The position numbers and the translations under genes are program-made. The notes below the pieces were generated by a model. The model worked only from the letters and a program-made list of their open reading frames with translations. It did not search any database and had not been told where the DNA came from. This document shows positions 11,401 through 22,417 of a stretch of 64,000 nt of DNA, piece after piece. This DNA comes from Hygrocybe punicea (taxonomy: Eukaryota > Basidiomycota > Agaricomycetes > Agaricales > Hygrophoraceae), in contig OY744471.1 in the NCBI GenBank assembly GCA_963556145.1, forward strand, positions 2,845,590 through 2,909,589. The letters are read 5' to 3'. Within the stretch, counting starts at the first letter, position 1. The number at the start of each line of letters is the position of its first letter.

Positions 11401-13027
11401 AGGCGGCTCGTTTCTTTGAGTACTATGTTTGGAATGCCGTCCGGGCCTGGGGCTTTGAAGGGTTTCGTCTTGTCGATGTGTTTGGAAATTTGGGCACGAG
11501 TGATGATGGGGTCGTAGTTTACTCTGGTTGGGTAGTCGTATAGCTGTGGGACGGTGGAAGTATCTGGAGGGGGGGGGAAGAAGCTCGTCGCTATTGCTTT
11601 ACTTTTTTCTTCGTTTGAGGTAGCGTATTTAGTCGCGCCGTCCTGGGCTTTAAACTCGAGGGTGGGTATGGCTGAGCTCCCTCCGTCTCCTCGTGGATAG
11701 TCGCTAATGGGATTTGAGATGCAGCGGTTGACTGACCATAGGGAGTAGTCGTTGGCGTCTTCTAGAAAGGCTGACCAGTGATCCTTCTTGGCTTTCATAA
11801 TGGCGTTACCGTAGGTGTTTCTGGCCTGACGGTGTTCTTCATGGACCGGATGGTTGGGTAAGGCTCTTTTTCTATAGGATTCGAAACTTAGCTTGTTTTT
11901 GGTTCTTTTTAGGTCTGATAGATTTTTGTTCCACCATCGTTTCGAGTGCGGTGTCGGTTTAGCGAGAGGCACCTCACGCTCGATGATATGTTGTATTGAG
12001 TTTGTGAGGTCTGTTATGGCGCGAGTTAGTTGTTGTTTGGTAGTTATCTTAGTTGGCCTGGGGTAGTTGAGGTGAAGATGATAGAATAGCGATTTGCAGA
12101 ATGTGTCCCAGTCGGTCATAAGATAGTCGCGTGTGGGGGTTGTGTGTCGTGTGCGGGTTTGGAAGAGGAGGGTGGTAAGAATTGGGATGTGGTCAGTGCC
12201 CATGGGGCGTTCGTCAGGTTTAGTGTCGCAGATTAGGATTGATTGTGAGGTTTTGGCTGTGCAGTAGACGTTGTCGGTTCGTGTCCAATTTTTGGTGGCC
12301 ATTGATTCCAGTGTGGGGAGATCTTTGGGCAGAGCCATGATCATATCATGGCTCATCGTGGCATCTATAAGGAGCTGTGCTTGGTCTAGGGCGGCGGCAG
12401 TGAAGAGATGGTGATTCCTTTCTTCGTCCCATAATGGGTGGTGCCGGTTGAAGTCCCTGCACCAGATCATGTGGTCGGAGTCGTTTCGATAGAGTGTGGA
12501 TGCGTTGTTTTTAGCGAAGTCAGATAGTAATGTGATGTTGTTGGAATGTAAGCAGTCCTTATATATGTTAAAAATGGAGATATTGCCTTGTGTGTTACGA
12601 ATACGGATGGCGGAGATGTCGTTGGTGCCGTGGACCTTGATTTGTTCCCAGGTAGTCGTGTCTAGTCTAGTGTTGACGAGGATAACCGAGCGGACCGTCT
12701 CGTCGATGATAAAGCATGATGAGGGGTATATTACCCGCCAGTTGTGTGTTGCTTTGGTGTTGTTGTATTTGTCGAAGTAGGGTTCTTGTAGGAGGAGTAC
12801 GTCACATTTATTATATAGGTTAGAGTTGATTAAGTCCCATTGCGCTTTAGCGGATTTGTTGAGGTTGATTTGCCATATGTTTAGTCGAATCGGGTTTTCG
12901 TTGGGGTGGTCAGGCATGAGGCAAGGGGGGTAAGGAGTCGAGTGGTCTATTACTGAAAACGGAATAGGGTGATGGCGGGCGATCGCCCCAACCTTCTGGG
13001 GTGCGGGTTCGTGGGATGATGATGGGG
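8486..13027 (-). mobile_element. LINE-1 copy: Tad-like non-LTR retrotransposon, 5'-truncated
   Basis: Flanked by the 13-bp duplication GCTGCTGGCCATT (8473-8485 and 13028-13040). On the minus strand it ends in a TAAAA-type tail (plus-strand TTTTA repeats at 8486-8518), the signature of target-primed reverse transcription. ORF2 is almost complete and ORF1 is missing. Its 5' end lies about 110 bp upstream of the ORF2 start. The right arm of the host element holds the undisturbed target near 18411-18427. The 3' UTR is about 8519-9032. Confidence 0.95.
9033..12917 (-). pseudogene. LINE ORF2: endonuclease, reverse transcriptase, RNase H
   Basis: The start ATG at 12917 is in MPDHPNENP. The AP-type endonuclease comes first (LNIWQINLNKSAKAQWD, LLLQEPYF, RDFNRHHPLW), then reverse transcriptase (FKAPGPDGIPN, FGGRPGRSTTD, catalytic FVDDAA), RNase H (IYTDGSG, YVDSSSTIQ, SAHSGVAGNELAD) and a C-terminal CPNC..H..C knuckle. 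It nicks DNA and copies its own RNA at the nick. The product would be about 1,290 residues. The only obvious lesion is an in-frame TGA at 10173-10175 between RT and RNase H, which fits CGA to TGA. The start overlaps a stop in another frame (ATGCCTGA), as in the second LINE at 41803. Confidence 0.93.
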
Positions 13028-13164
13028 GCTGCTGGCCATTAATATTACACAATGACCTAGGACAGACAAAATTAAACACACGATTCTTGGTCTTGATTCG
13101 TTGCCGCAACATTGGCGTTATTCAAGTTGACAATGGCACATGACCTCCGTTGAAGCTTTTCAAG

Positions 13165-14344
13165 ATGACTAAGGGATCTCTTATCACGAAAGAAATACGA
13201 GAACTGGTTGTTTAGCAGACCATCCAGCTCGGATGGAACACCACTCGAGTTTCCCAAGCCCTAAACATCAACCCCCATACAGTACAGCGTATCAAGAAAC
13301 TTTACAATGAGATCGGTGCTACAGTTCTGGACCCTTGTGATACTCTCGGGAGGCCAAAGATCATGTCGCAACCTCATATCGATGTATTCCCTTTTCTCAG
13401 CCCATTTACATGTCACTCAAATTTGTTTAGATGATGCTTGGCCTCGTCGAACGCTGCCCAGAACTTTATTTGGACGAGATTGCTGATGAATTATACAATC
13501 AACACAGGCTCGTTGTTTCTATTCCAACTCTTTATCGGGCGATCAAGGAGGCAGGCTTGACTCATAAGAAGGTAAATCTCACCTAGCTAATCTCTCAGTT
13601 CTGCTGTTTATTACCTACGTTCTCCAAAGCTTTCAAAGATTGCAGTCGAGCGTTGTGCAATCAAACGCGCCGAATACATTCTCGACATTGCTGATGAACC
13701 AAGGGAATATCTCGTATTCATTGATGAGTGCGCTATCAACCAATTGAATACATACCGTGAAAATGGCTGGGCAATAAAAGGGCAATGGGCCTGCAAGCGG
13801 TCCCGCTTCGTCTGTGGAACTAGGTTTGTTGCAAGTTAAAAAACCTTCAATTTTCTGATGTTTTCAGCACAGGTTTTCAGTATTGCCCACCCTGACAATT
13901 GACGGTGTCATCTACAGTAGCATTGAACTTGGCGCATTCAACGGCGATACATTCCTTGAATTCATAGATGACCTTCTCGAGGAAATGAATCCATATCCTG
14001 CTCCACGCAGCGTTCTTGTAATGGACAACTGCTCAATCCACCATGTTGACGGTGTTTCGGCGATTTGCGAAGAAAAGTATGTAGCTGCACCCTTTACCTT
14101 CCTAGCTACTAATTGTGTTGCAAGGGGCATCCAAGTTGTTTACTTACCTCCATACTCCCCTGACTTCAGTCCCATTGAGGAAATGTTTTCTTGGCTCAAA
14201 GCATACATCTGACACCACGGTGTGGAGTATCGTTCATTTTTGGAAACCATAGATTTATTACATGCTCGCTCATTTTTGTATAACGCATTGGATCTTGTAG
14301 ACAAGTCAAGTATTGAGGGCTGGTTCTCTCATGCAGGTTATTAG
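13165..14344 (+). pseudogene. Tc1/IS630-like DDE transposase of the large element
   Basis: Read with introns: an N-terminal helix-turn-helix (residues about 1-70, MTKGSLITKEIRELVV then TRVSQALNINPHTVQRIKKL), a second HTH-like part, then the catalytic core. The first Asp is in FIDECAIN, the second in VLVMDNCSIHH, and the third acidic residue is in LPPYSPDFSPIEEMF. Introns start at about 13383 (GTATTC), 13573 (GTAAAT), 13824 (GTTTGT) and 14079 (GTATGT). Stops at 13213 (TAG after VV) and 14210 (TGA after LKAYI) break the frame, but recognisable protein (ALDLVDKSSIEGWFSHAGY) continues to 14342. Both stops fit C-to-T changes. The intact DDE suggests recent activity of the family. Confidence 0.85.
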
Positions 14345-17300
14345 TTTGTCCCATATGTACTTCGCAGAACTTTTTTATAAATGAGATTGTATCAATTATG
14401 TACTGTGCGCAATTGAAAATCATCGAAATATATTGTAGTCCCCGTAATTCCTTCACCATTGCAACTGACCCTTTATGCGCTTTACCTCCTTCTTGCAACT
14501 GTGAATGATGAATGATGTTGTACCTATTTCCATCTTGAAAAGGTCCCTAAATGCATCCACAGGATCAGCAACATTTAGGAGATCGTCGATAAGGAGGAAT
14601 CCTCGTTTCTTGAACTGTGGAATGTATTGGAGCAATTCCCGTTGGCCGGTAGTGTTTTAAGGTCCGGTCCAGTCCGGTTTTTTGCCATTTTTGGACATTA
14701 ACCGGAACCGGACTGGTTAACTCATCACACAATTTGTCAAAAACCTGAACCGGACCTATGAGGACCAGTTCATTTTTTGATTTTGGGTGGACCCAACCGG
14801 TCTTAACCGGTTCCAACCGGGGAAAATCACACTTGAGTCTCTAAATAGTTAAACCTTTCTTAATAATTAATAACTAATGGTTTTGTGGGCACATTGGGCC
14901 ATTGGCGACCCTGTTGGTGATGTTGGTGAGTCTCTCTGCACACCCACACACACTCTTCAACCTTGCAAAACCGGACACGTGTCAATTGACGCGTCGCCAT
15001 GTGTATGCAAGGTGGACTGAGGTGTGGGCATTGCAGCCCCGTTGGTGCCGGCATTGGCGAACCCGTTGCGTTGATGGGGGTGTTGGCGTATTGGTGGGGG
15101 CATTGCGGCCCCGTTGATGCCGGCATTGGCGGAACCGTTGATGGTGGCAGTGGTGGGTGTTGGTGTGTTGGTGGGGGCGTTGCAGCTCCGTTTATGGCAG
15201 CGTTGGTGGTCCCGTTGATGGTGGCAGTGGTGGTCCCGTTGGATGCGTGGGCAGTTGGTGATGGGCGTGTTGGTGGGTCATTGTGTTGGTCAGGAATTAG
15301 CATAGAAAAATAAATGAAAAACGAAAAAAAACATACCTTTTCTGCAGCGGGGGTGGGCAAACCACCCCCCACTGCCTTTTCTCGCTTCCTTGTGGCCATC
15401 GCAGTTGATTTGCAGCCGTCGTGGCAGGTGGGTGGGTTGGCGGGTTCAAATTGGTCGTGTTGATGATAAATAAAAAATAAAAATAAAAAACATATTTTCG
15501 CAGCAGGGAGGGATGCACCCATCCCTGCTGCCCCTGCTTGCTCGTTACGTTCGCCTTCTTGCTTCTTGGTGTTGGTGCTGCTGTTGTGGGTGTTGTCCGG
15601 TTGTGACCGGTTGTGGCCGGTTGCAACTTGGTTGCATAAGCATCTGCCAAATTGGGCAACCGCAACCGGCAACCTCCCAAATTGGGTGCAACTGCAACCG
15701 GTGGTCCAGTCTTTTTCGGTTCAGTCCGGTTGGGTCCCAGTTTTTTTCTGGTCCTATGGACTGGACCTTGAAACACTAGCCGGTATATTTCTCGTCGAGC
15801 TTGGTCAAAAATTCTTCTATGGTGGGGTATGGTGACGGTCCATCAAAAGATATGTCCCCGACTGAGATATCGGCAGGAGGGGCAGGAACGGGAGGAACTG
15901 CAGCCGGAATTTGAGGAACAGGAGCTAAGCTGCCAGAGAGAAGATTCGCGATTTTGCTAAAGGCGAGCATGGGCGCCAAAAGATTCTGAGCTTGGATGAT
16001 ATCGTTGTCCGCTGCTCCTGTGGTGTGTGTTGCCTTTCCCTTTCTTTCAACTGGCCATGCTGGGACAGGATCATCCACATGGAACTGTGCGAAAGCTGCA
16101 ACACGTGGCAGAACAGCGAGAGTGATGCCAGGAGTCTTGGCATTCTGAATCATATATTAGCGGAAATCATAAATACAATAAATAATCTTACAAGGTGTTC
16201 GGCCCAAGCTTTGACATGTTGCAACATAAGGTTGACATGAATGCCATACCTGTTGATCTTACAGCACTTGGTTTCTCCACATACCATGCACTGCTTCAAG
16301 GTGTCAAGTAGAGTGTTCATTGCCGTTTTGATGTCTCCAGTATTAGAATTGTCAGTATCTTCATCTTTACCATCGAGGTCGAACAAGGGGGAGGCGGCAT
16401 GCCTACGAGACCAGTCTGTGGCTGTTGCTTTCTTCTTTTGTTTCTGGATGTGCTGGGTAAAAGAAATCTGGTACTGAAATGACACTAAGCTGAAGTGTGA
16501 TATAAAAGGACAAATGAAATGTACATTTTTAGGGATTATGATGAAGACCTTTGTGTCCGCAGATTTCTTTGACGTAAGCTCCTTGCTTTTCATCAGTGCT
16601 GAAAAATCGTTATCATCGGCAAGCAAGAAAACAGTGCCACGAGCGCCAATCTTGTGGGTTGGCGATTGACTTCCGTACATCCGAATGTAGCATATATTTT
16701 TGCTTTGAGATTTTCAAAAGTAATATCGTGTGAAATCATTACCATCTCTGACGATTCACTGGCACCTTCAGGAATAATGAGAGTAATCAACACTAAGGAA
16801 AAGTTAGTATATTATACGGGGTATAAATTAGACGGGACTTACGCGCTGAGTCTTTGGCTACAGTAGTCTTCACCTTCACAGTCTTCGCCTTCACAGTCTT
16901 TGTCGGCTGAATACTGGGAGTGTCGGACAGATACAGGTCAGAGGTGTCACCATCTGTGTCGTCAAGATTACTCTCATCAGCAGCTATTTGTGCATGGACT
17001 ATTTTGGCCTTGGCTGCTGCAACACGCAAGTGGGCAAGAGTGATCTCGATGTCACTATCTGAGGTGTTGTCTTGTACACGTAGTTCCTCAGCTCTGGCGG
17101 TCGCAGTCTTGACTGCTGCAGCACGTCGTTGCTTTGGAACTTGAGCAGTACGGTTATCAATCGGTAAGGAATCGTCATGTCCTTGCGGTTCATCATCTTG
17201 AAAATGAACCCGCTTCACAGCTTGAGCATGAGGGTGACTCGCAGCTTGAGTGCGAGGGTGACTCGAGGTGTCTTCAGTGTCAGACGGGAGTGTGGAAGGC

Positions 17301-17371
17301 TCATGGGAAGATAAAGGAACTGGCCGTTTGACCTTGGGAGCACACTTCATTGCAAGTTTTCTGGATCCCAT
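14345..17371 (-). CDS. Unknown multi-exon gene of the Tc1-like element, split by the 14650-15778 element
   Basis: The ATG at 17371 begins MGSRKLAMKCAPKVKRPVP, a basic and Ser/Thr-rich leader, followed by an Ala/Lys-rich region (about residues 90-180). An intron with GTAAGT/TAG lies at about 16793-16843. The next exon reads LITLIIPEGASESSEM and VFLLADDNDFSALMKSKEL, possibly a ubiquitin-like or PB1-like fold, with one apparent frame break near 16680. Later exons contain a Cys pair CMVCGETKCCKI (about 16270) and a Pro-rich stretch. Removing the inserted element joins EEFLTKLDEKYTG to LLQYIPQFKKRGF in frame, ending at the stop near 14455. From 14345 to the stop I see nothing else. No known domain; I infer an accessory protein of the element. 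Confidence 0.5.
14650..15778. mobile_element. Small TIR element (1,129 bp) with CCGGT words
   Basis: The ends TAGTGTTTTAAGGTCC and GGACCTTGAAACACTA are inverted. GCCGG flanks both sides (14645-14649, 15779-15783), and collapsing it restores the host gene frame. The ends carry CCGGTCCAGTCCGGT-type words. The middle has TCAATTGA at 14982-14989 inside CGTGTCAATTGACGCG, GTTGGTG-rich repeats, and two minus-strand copies of a GGTGGT..CCCACCCCC-like block with a splice-donor-like sequence (about 15325-15380 and 15480-15530). The TAGTG end is hAT-like, but a 5-bp duplication is short for hAT (8 bp). Confidence 0.8.
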
Positions 17372-17558
17372 CGTGACGCAATGAAAAAATGTGATGAGTG
17401 ACAAAAGAGGTAACAAGCACAAAATAAAGATTCGCGGGCTGTCAATACATCACCCCGCCCCACCCCAAAAATAAAAACGGAATTGCACAAAACATTAGAG
17501 CGTTATTGGAATGGCCGGTTTTCATAACAAGTTCTCAGTAATAAGGAAAAAAAAAAAA

Positions 17559-18176
17559 TCAAATGTAGCCGGAATTGAGAATGCATAGAAGACCATATTT
17601 CGTTCCAGTTGTGAGCACCACCTGCTCTACCAATTTGGGGGTGAGAGCCTGTTCTTCATTCCGAAACAGCCAAGCTCGTAACTTTGCAAAAAACAGGTTG
17701 AGGGGATTGAGGTCGGGTGAATTCGGACGTAAGTAGAGCAGTTTCGCGGCTAGTTCATTTCCATCAGTGCACACAACAGTGGAACATGGCATTGATCTAC
17801 CACAATCATATTCAATAATGTGCTGGACCTCATCATCAACATGGATGGCACAACCATCCATTACCATGACACTCCTCACTCCAGGATATGGCTGGAGTTT
17901 TGGTGCCTTGTCAAAGGTCATTTCAGTAGTGGTAAACAGAATAAAATTCAAAACTCCTACTAGTTCTTCGCGTAAAAATTTGAGGAACCATTTTTTAGTA
18001 ACAAAGCCTTTGAAAACACCAAGCACAATGACGCCGTCGAATGACAGTGCTGGCAGAATTATGTATCGATGCGCCAGATCGCGACCAATGCAGCTTTCAT
18101 CCAACCAAACAAAATACTCCTTCGGAATGCCTGCGACTGCTAAACTCCAAGTCGCCGGCATCATATCACTTTCCAT
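17559..18176 (-). pseudogene. Degenerate Tc1-like DDE transposase core
   Basis: About 200 residues carrying the DDE_3-type core. The first Asp is in FVWLDESCIG, the second in SVMVMDGCAIHVDDEVQHII, and the third motif reads LRPNSPDLNPLNLFF, where the family has NPIE, so the last acidic residue is Asn. The N-terminal DNA-binding part is not visible upstream (18177-18340). A stop follows ILNSGYI at 17559. It could be a decayed duplicate of a transposase or an accessory protein kept without catalysis; the sequence alone cannot decide. It lies just inside the right TIR, on the strand opposite to the intact-core transposase. Confidence 0.7.
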
Positions 18177-18355
18177 GGCGGTCGGGGGCGGGTATTACTT
18201 CGTTGAGCAGCAGAATAAGGGAGAAGTTTGATATGAGCAAGGTATCACTGGAGTAGGGAACTAGTGTCATGTGACCGCAACGACACCTGTTATCCACCAT
18301 CACCCCAGATCAATACACCATTGATATTGTGGTGGCGAAGAGTTAAGACAAGGAA

Positions 18356-18973
18356 TTGGATGTGTTCAGTAAGTTTAAATTTGTCTTTCCTAGGTCATTG
18401 TGTAATATTAATGGCCAGCAGCATTTGATTTTCACAGGAAAGCAGTTGGATGACTGCATTGCTTTGTGTGACTGCAACATCCAGAGCTCAGCCAACAACC
18501 ATCTCATCTTCTGCCTGACAGTTGAAAATCCGGCTCGAAAGCGAGTCGCCTTCAAATTAGAATTTTTGGACACCAATGATACAGTGGTGGTAAAGAGTCC
18601 GGATGAGGAGGACCTTTATCCTGGCCAGGAGGACCTTATCCTCGCCAACAATCAGTTTGGGGATGGTAGTCTTCCAGTCAGTCACGTCTTTATTTTATTT
18701 GGTGACTTTTTCCTGCGCTATTATACAACTCACTCAATGTCCTACCCCAACACGCTTGAACGACTCTCGATAGTGGGAGGAAATATATCTAATGTCGGAG
18801 GGGACCAAATAAATGACTTGCGCTACAGAATTGTCGTCATCAATGTTCAAAAGGAACATTGTTTTATCTGCCATATCTGCAGCGGGTGCAAGCGACTGTG
18901 GGGTTGGGTCTGGGCTCTTTTATCTGTAAGCGTAAAGCTCTTTTCCTTTCATCCTGCACTCATCTTGCGCTAA
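18356..18973 (+). CDS. TIR-borne ORF, right copy (unknown function)
   Basis: An open frame of about 205 codons, twin of the left-arm ORF: FTGKQLDDCIALCDCNIQ, then NNHLIFCLTVENPARK, a single LYPGQED, FGDFFLRYYTTHSMSYP, and a Cys/His-containing end HCFICHICSGCKRLWGW. The first ATG is far downstream, and TTTCCTAG/GT or TGTTCAG near 18366-18393 could be 3' splice sites of an upstream exon. Both copies point towards the element ends. No family recognised. Confidence 0.4.
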   Translation: MDVFSKFKFVFPRSLCNINGQQHLIFTGKQLDDCIALCDCNIQSSANNHLIFCLTVENPARKRVAFKLEFLDTNDTVVVKSPDEEDLYPGQEDLILANNQFGDGSLPVSHVFILFGDFFLRYYTTHSMSYPNTLERLSIVGGNISNVGGDQINDLRYRIVVINVQKEHCFICHICSGCKRLWGWVWALLSVSVKLFSFHPALILR

Positions 18974-19845
18974 GCGTTCCGCGCAACGTATTTCAGGGCG
19001 AAACACCCAAGTTCCTGATAGCGCAACGAGCGCGAACCGTGCGTGAACGAATCGTGACACGCCAGATGAACCGATGGGGAGAAAGATGGAACGGAAGTGG
19101 GTGGGGTAGTAGTTGATGCATCGGACTCACATTTATATCTTCGTATGCTCACGTTCATATACTTTTTATTTTGCAATGCCGGACTTTTCCATTTTTTTTC
19201 ATTTTTTCAATTTGGAGTTATTCTACTACTACTGGGACAGTGAAACAGCATGTCATTGGTTCAGAAAGTACAGGGTACACGTGTAGTATGAATATGCAAA
19301 AGATTTGAGCCAAATTCACGAAGGCAAAAGACTAAAAAAAGGTGACGGTACACATGATGCCAATGTAGTGAAACGAGACCGCCCGCCCGCCTTCTCCATG
19401 CCCCGCACCATCCACTAGGTCGCGTACATGCCAGGGAAGATGTCCGTATGGGCATTGGGCGCCTTGATCATGAGTGACGGTGCCCACACGCCAATCGGGG
19501 TGACGAAATTTTGATGTGATTTGAAAGCGTTCTGGGATGATCGGATGTGTTCCTGCCCTCAGCTAATGCACGTATAAACTATAGAAAGCTTTGAAATTAG
19601 CATTGTGTGAGTGGATCCTGAGCTATGGCTTACCGATGGTCGTCCAGCGCCCAGAATGACGAATAGTTTTTGAGCGGTTTTTTTGCGAATTTTATTGGAC
19701 GGGGACCTAGGCCCCATCTGGCTGAGTACTATAAAACAAATTTCGAACGATTTGGTTGAGAACTCATTGAGTTATAGCTCGCGCATTGTGAGGCGCGCTA
19801 GATAGGCGGACTTTGAGTTAGCGACAAGTATTATGTAATCAGCTG
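18361..19845. repeat. Right terminal inverted repeat of the Tc1-like element
   Basis: Inverted counterpart of 7008-8485 plus 13041-13085. It is uninterrupted, so it preserves the empty target of the LINE at about 18411-18427 (ATTAATGGCCAGCAGCAT). It ends CAGCTG at 19840-19845 next to TA. Confidence 0.92.
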
Positions 19846-22390
19846 TAACACGATTGAAAAGAAGTTCGATCGAAACCCTAAATATTTGCGGTTCGATAAC
19901 GGAAAGGAACTTGTCAACAAGGAAGTTGAGAGATAGGCAGCAGAGAAGGGAATTGTCATCAAAACAATGGCCCCTTACTCACCCTTGCAACATGGAATGG
20001 TGGAAAGATTTAATTGCACATTAATGGAGTTAGCCTGCACAATGTTGATCGCTAGAAACCTGCCCACATTCCTTTGGCTGGAAGCCATTGCACAGGCAGC
20101 ATACATTCAAAACCGATCCCCCACCAAGGCTCTAGATGGAATGACTCCGCATGAAGCCTGGACTGGCAAGAAGCCAGACGTATCGCATTTCCGGGAGTTC
20201 GGATGCGATGTTTGGGTCTTATATCAAGGCGGAAAAAGATCGAAGCTGGCACCGCGATCAGCTAAGATGAAGTTCGTAGGATTTGTGGAGTTGCAGAGGG
20301 CTATCCGATACTACGATGCCGCAACGTGGACTGTTAAAACATCACGGAATGTTGCATTTCACAAGGATGGGGCATTGCAGGGAATCCAGATTGTATCTGA
20401 CTTACCGGGTTTGCAATTCGAGAGGGAGCAGAGTGAATCCGACGACTCACAAACTCCGGAACCACCGGAACCTGCAACGGAATCACTGGAACCCACTGTA
20501 ACGGCACCAGAAAGGGCCATTCGCAGACCGGAAACCGAAATAACATACCCACCAAGAGCAACACGAGGAGTCGACCGCAACTACCGACAGTTAAACAACC
20601 CGCGTGCACAACCGATACAACGCGAGATACGCGAACTGCTTGATGTATGGAGACCAACAGAATCATCCGCAGCAAAACAAAAGGAAAAAGTCAGTGCAGA
20701 AACAACCATAGCGTATGCGTTCTTGAGTGCAATGCAGCAGGATAGCAGTCTCACTGACAAGGACCCATGGGATTTGAAGGAAGCCAGGGAAGCTGTAGAT
20801 TGGGAGAACTGGAAGGTAGCGATGAAAGAGGAATTTGATCAGCTACAGGAAATGGGCATTTGGAAACTCGTAGACTTACCGGAGGGGCGGGAAGCCATCA
20901 GAAGCAAGTGGGTTTTCCACCAGAAACGCGATGGGATGGGTGCAATCGCTAGGCACAAGGCCCGGTTAGTAGCCCAGGGGTTCTCGCAGAAGCCCGGAGT
21001 GGATTTCAGCAAAACCGGAACATTCGCTCCTGTGATGCGGTTCGAGACGTTATGGACATTGCTCGCATATTCCGCAGTCAAGGATTGGGATATCCAGCAG
21101 ATGGATATCAAAGGCACATACCTTAACGGATGGGTGAAGGAGGAGCTGTACATGAAGCATCCGGCGGAATTTGAGGATGGAACCGGACGGGTTTGCTGCC
21201 TCATATGCCCTATATATGGTCTCAGGCAAGCCCGAAACATATGGAACACGGATTTCGATAACACGATGAAGGAATTTCGTTATATGAGATTGCGGACCGA
21301 CTACTGCGCGTACTACTATCAGGAAGGTGAAAACTTTTCCATCGTACTTGTATGGGTTGACAACCTCACGGCTTACGCAAACAACCGAGCGATGAATCAG
21401 TGGGTAATCAACCAGTTGAAAGAAAAATACACGGTAACGGTCATCGGAAAGCCAACGTTACTGCTCAGAATCCATATCAAATGAGACTGCCAACAATGGA
21501 AAGTCACTCTATCACAAAGCCGCTATATCCGGAAGATCCTCGCGAAGGCCGGAATGAAGGATGCCAAGCTGGTATCAACCCCAATGGACCAGAACGTGGT
21601 TCTACGAATAAACGAAACCGAAACCAACGAAAACGAGTGGAAATGCACCTCGATCGAGTATGCAACACGAGTTGGAGAGCTCTTGTATGCTGCGCATGCA
21701 ACAAGACCTGATATCATGTATGCAACTGTAACTGTTGCACAATTCACACGGAACCCAAGTCCAGAACACTGGACAGCACTCAAAAGAATATTCCGCTATC
21801 TAAAGGGAACAATGGATTACGAACTAACATACAGCGGAAAGGACCAATGGACTACGACGGAAACCATTCATTACGTCGATGCCGATTGGGGATCCAACCC
21901 GCACCAGAAATCCATTAACGGATATGTGTTCACGATCGCAGGGGGAGCTGTGGCTTGGAGCTCGAAGAAGCAAAGCACGATTGCGTTGTCAACAGCCGAA
22001 GTGGAATATGTCGCCGCTACTCATGCCATGAAGCAGTTAATCTGGCATAGAAACTTATTGAAGGAATTGGACCTACGGTCGGACGAAACATCGATTTTAC
22101 GATCTGACAATCAGGCCGCGATTGCTATATTGCACAACCCAGAATTCCACACGTGGACGAAGCACATAGATATCAATCTACATTTCCTACGAGATCACGT
22201 CGTGTCTGGTATCCTCAAAGTCACGTATATTCCTTCTGAAGAAAATCTAGCGGACATATTTACAAAAGGGTTACCTTGCCCGCTTCACGCAAAGTTCACA
22301 GCCAAACTTGGTCTATTGACCGGAGAGGAACGGGAAAGAGCGAAACACGTAGCGGAATACATGGACGATGTTTACTGCGAACCGGAATGA
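19846..22390 (+). pseudogene. copia-1 integrase end, reverse transcriptase and RNase H
   Basis: Resumes integrase at RFDNGKELVN (second catalytic Asp), with TAG at 19934-19936, then SPLQHGMVERFN (third acidic residue) and the FGCDVWV linker. RT starts near 20780 (DLKEAREAVDWENWKVAMKEE, KWVFHQKRDG, YGLRQARNIWN). Its catalytic box reads VLVWVDNL, where active copia enzymes have YVDD. A TGA at 21482-21484 follows, then RNase H (HYVDADWGSNPHQKSINGY, STAEVEYVAATHA, HIDINLHFLRD, ADIFTKGLP), ending at 22388-22390. The lesions match C-to-T or G-to-A changes. Confidence 0.92.
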
Positions 22391-22417
22391 GTCGAAGAGT
22401 ATTCAACCAAGGGGGAG

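Larger units (their letters stand above)
7008..19845. mobile_element. Large Tc1/mariner-like element with about 1.5-kb terminal inverted repeats, in copia-1 integrase
   Basis: The ends are CAGCTGATTACATAATA and its reverse complement, flanked by TA at 7006-7007 and 19846-19847. Excision restores GTT AAC ACG in the integrase frame. Inside are, in order: the left TIR (split by a LINE), a DDE transposase (+), a 1.1-kb TIR element, an unknown multi-exon gene (-), a second degenerate DDE gene (-), and the right TIR. Without the two inserts it would be about 7.1 kb, far larger than a standard Tc1 (1-2 kb). I infer a complex multi-gene relative of Tc1/mariner. The IS630-Tc1-mariner assignment rests on the TA target and the DDE protein. 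Confidence 0.88.
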
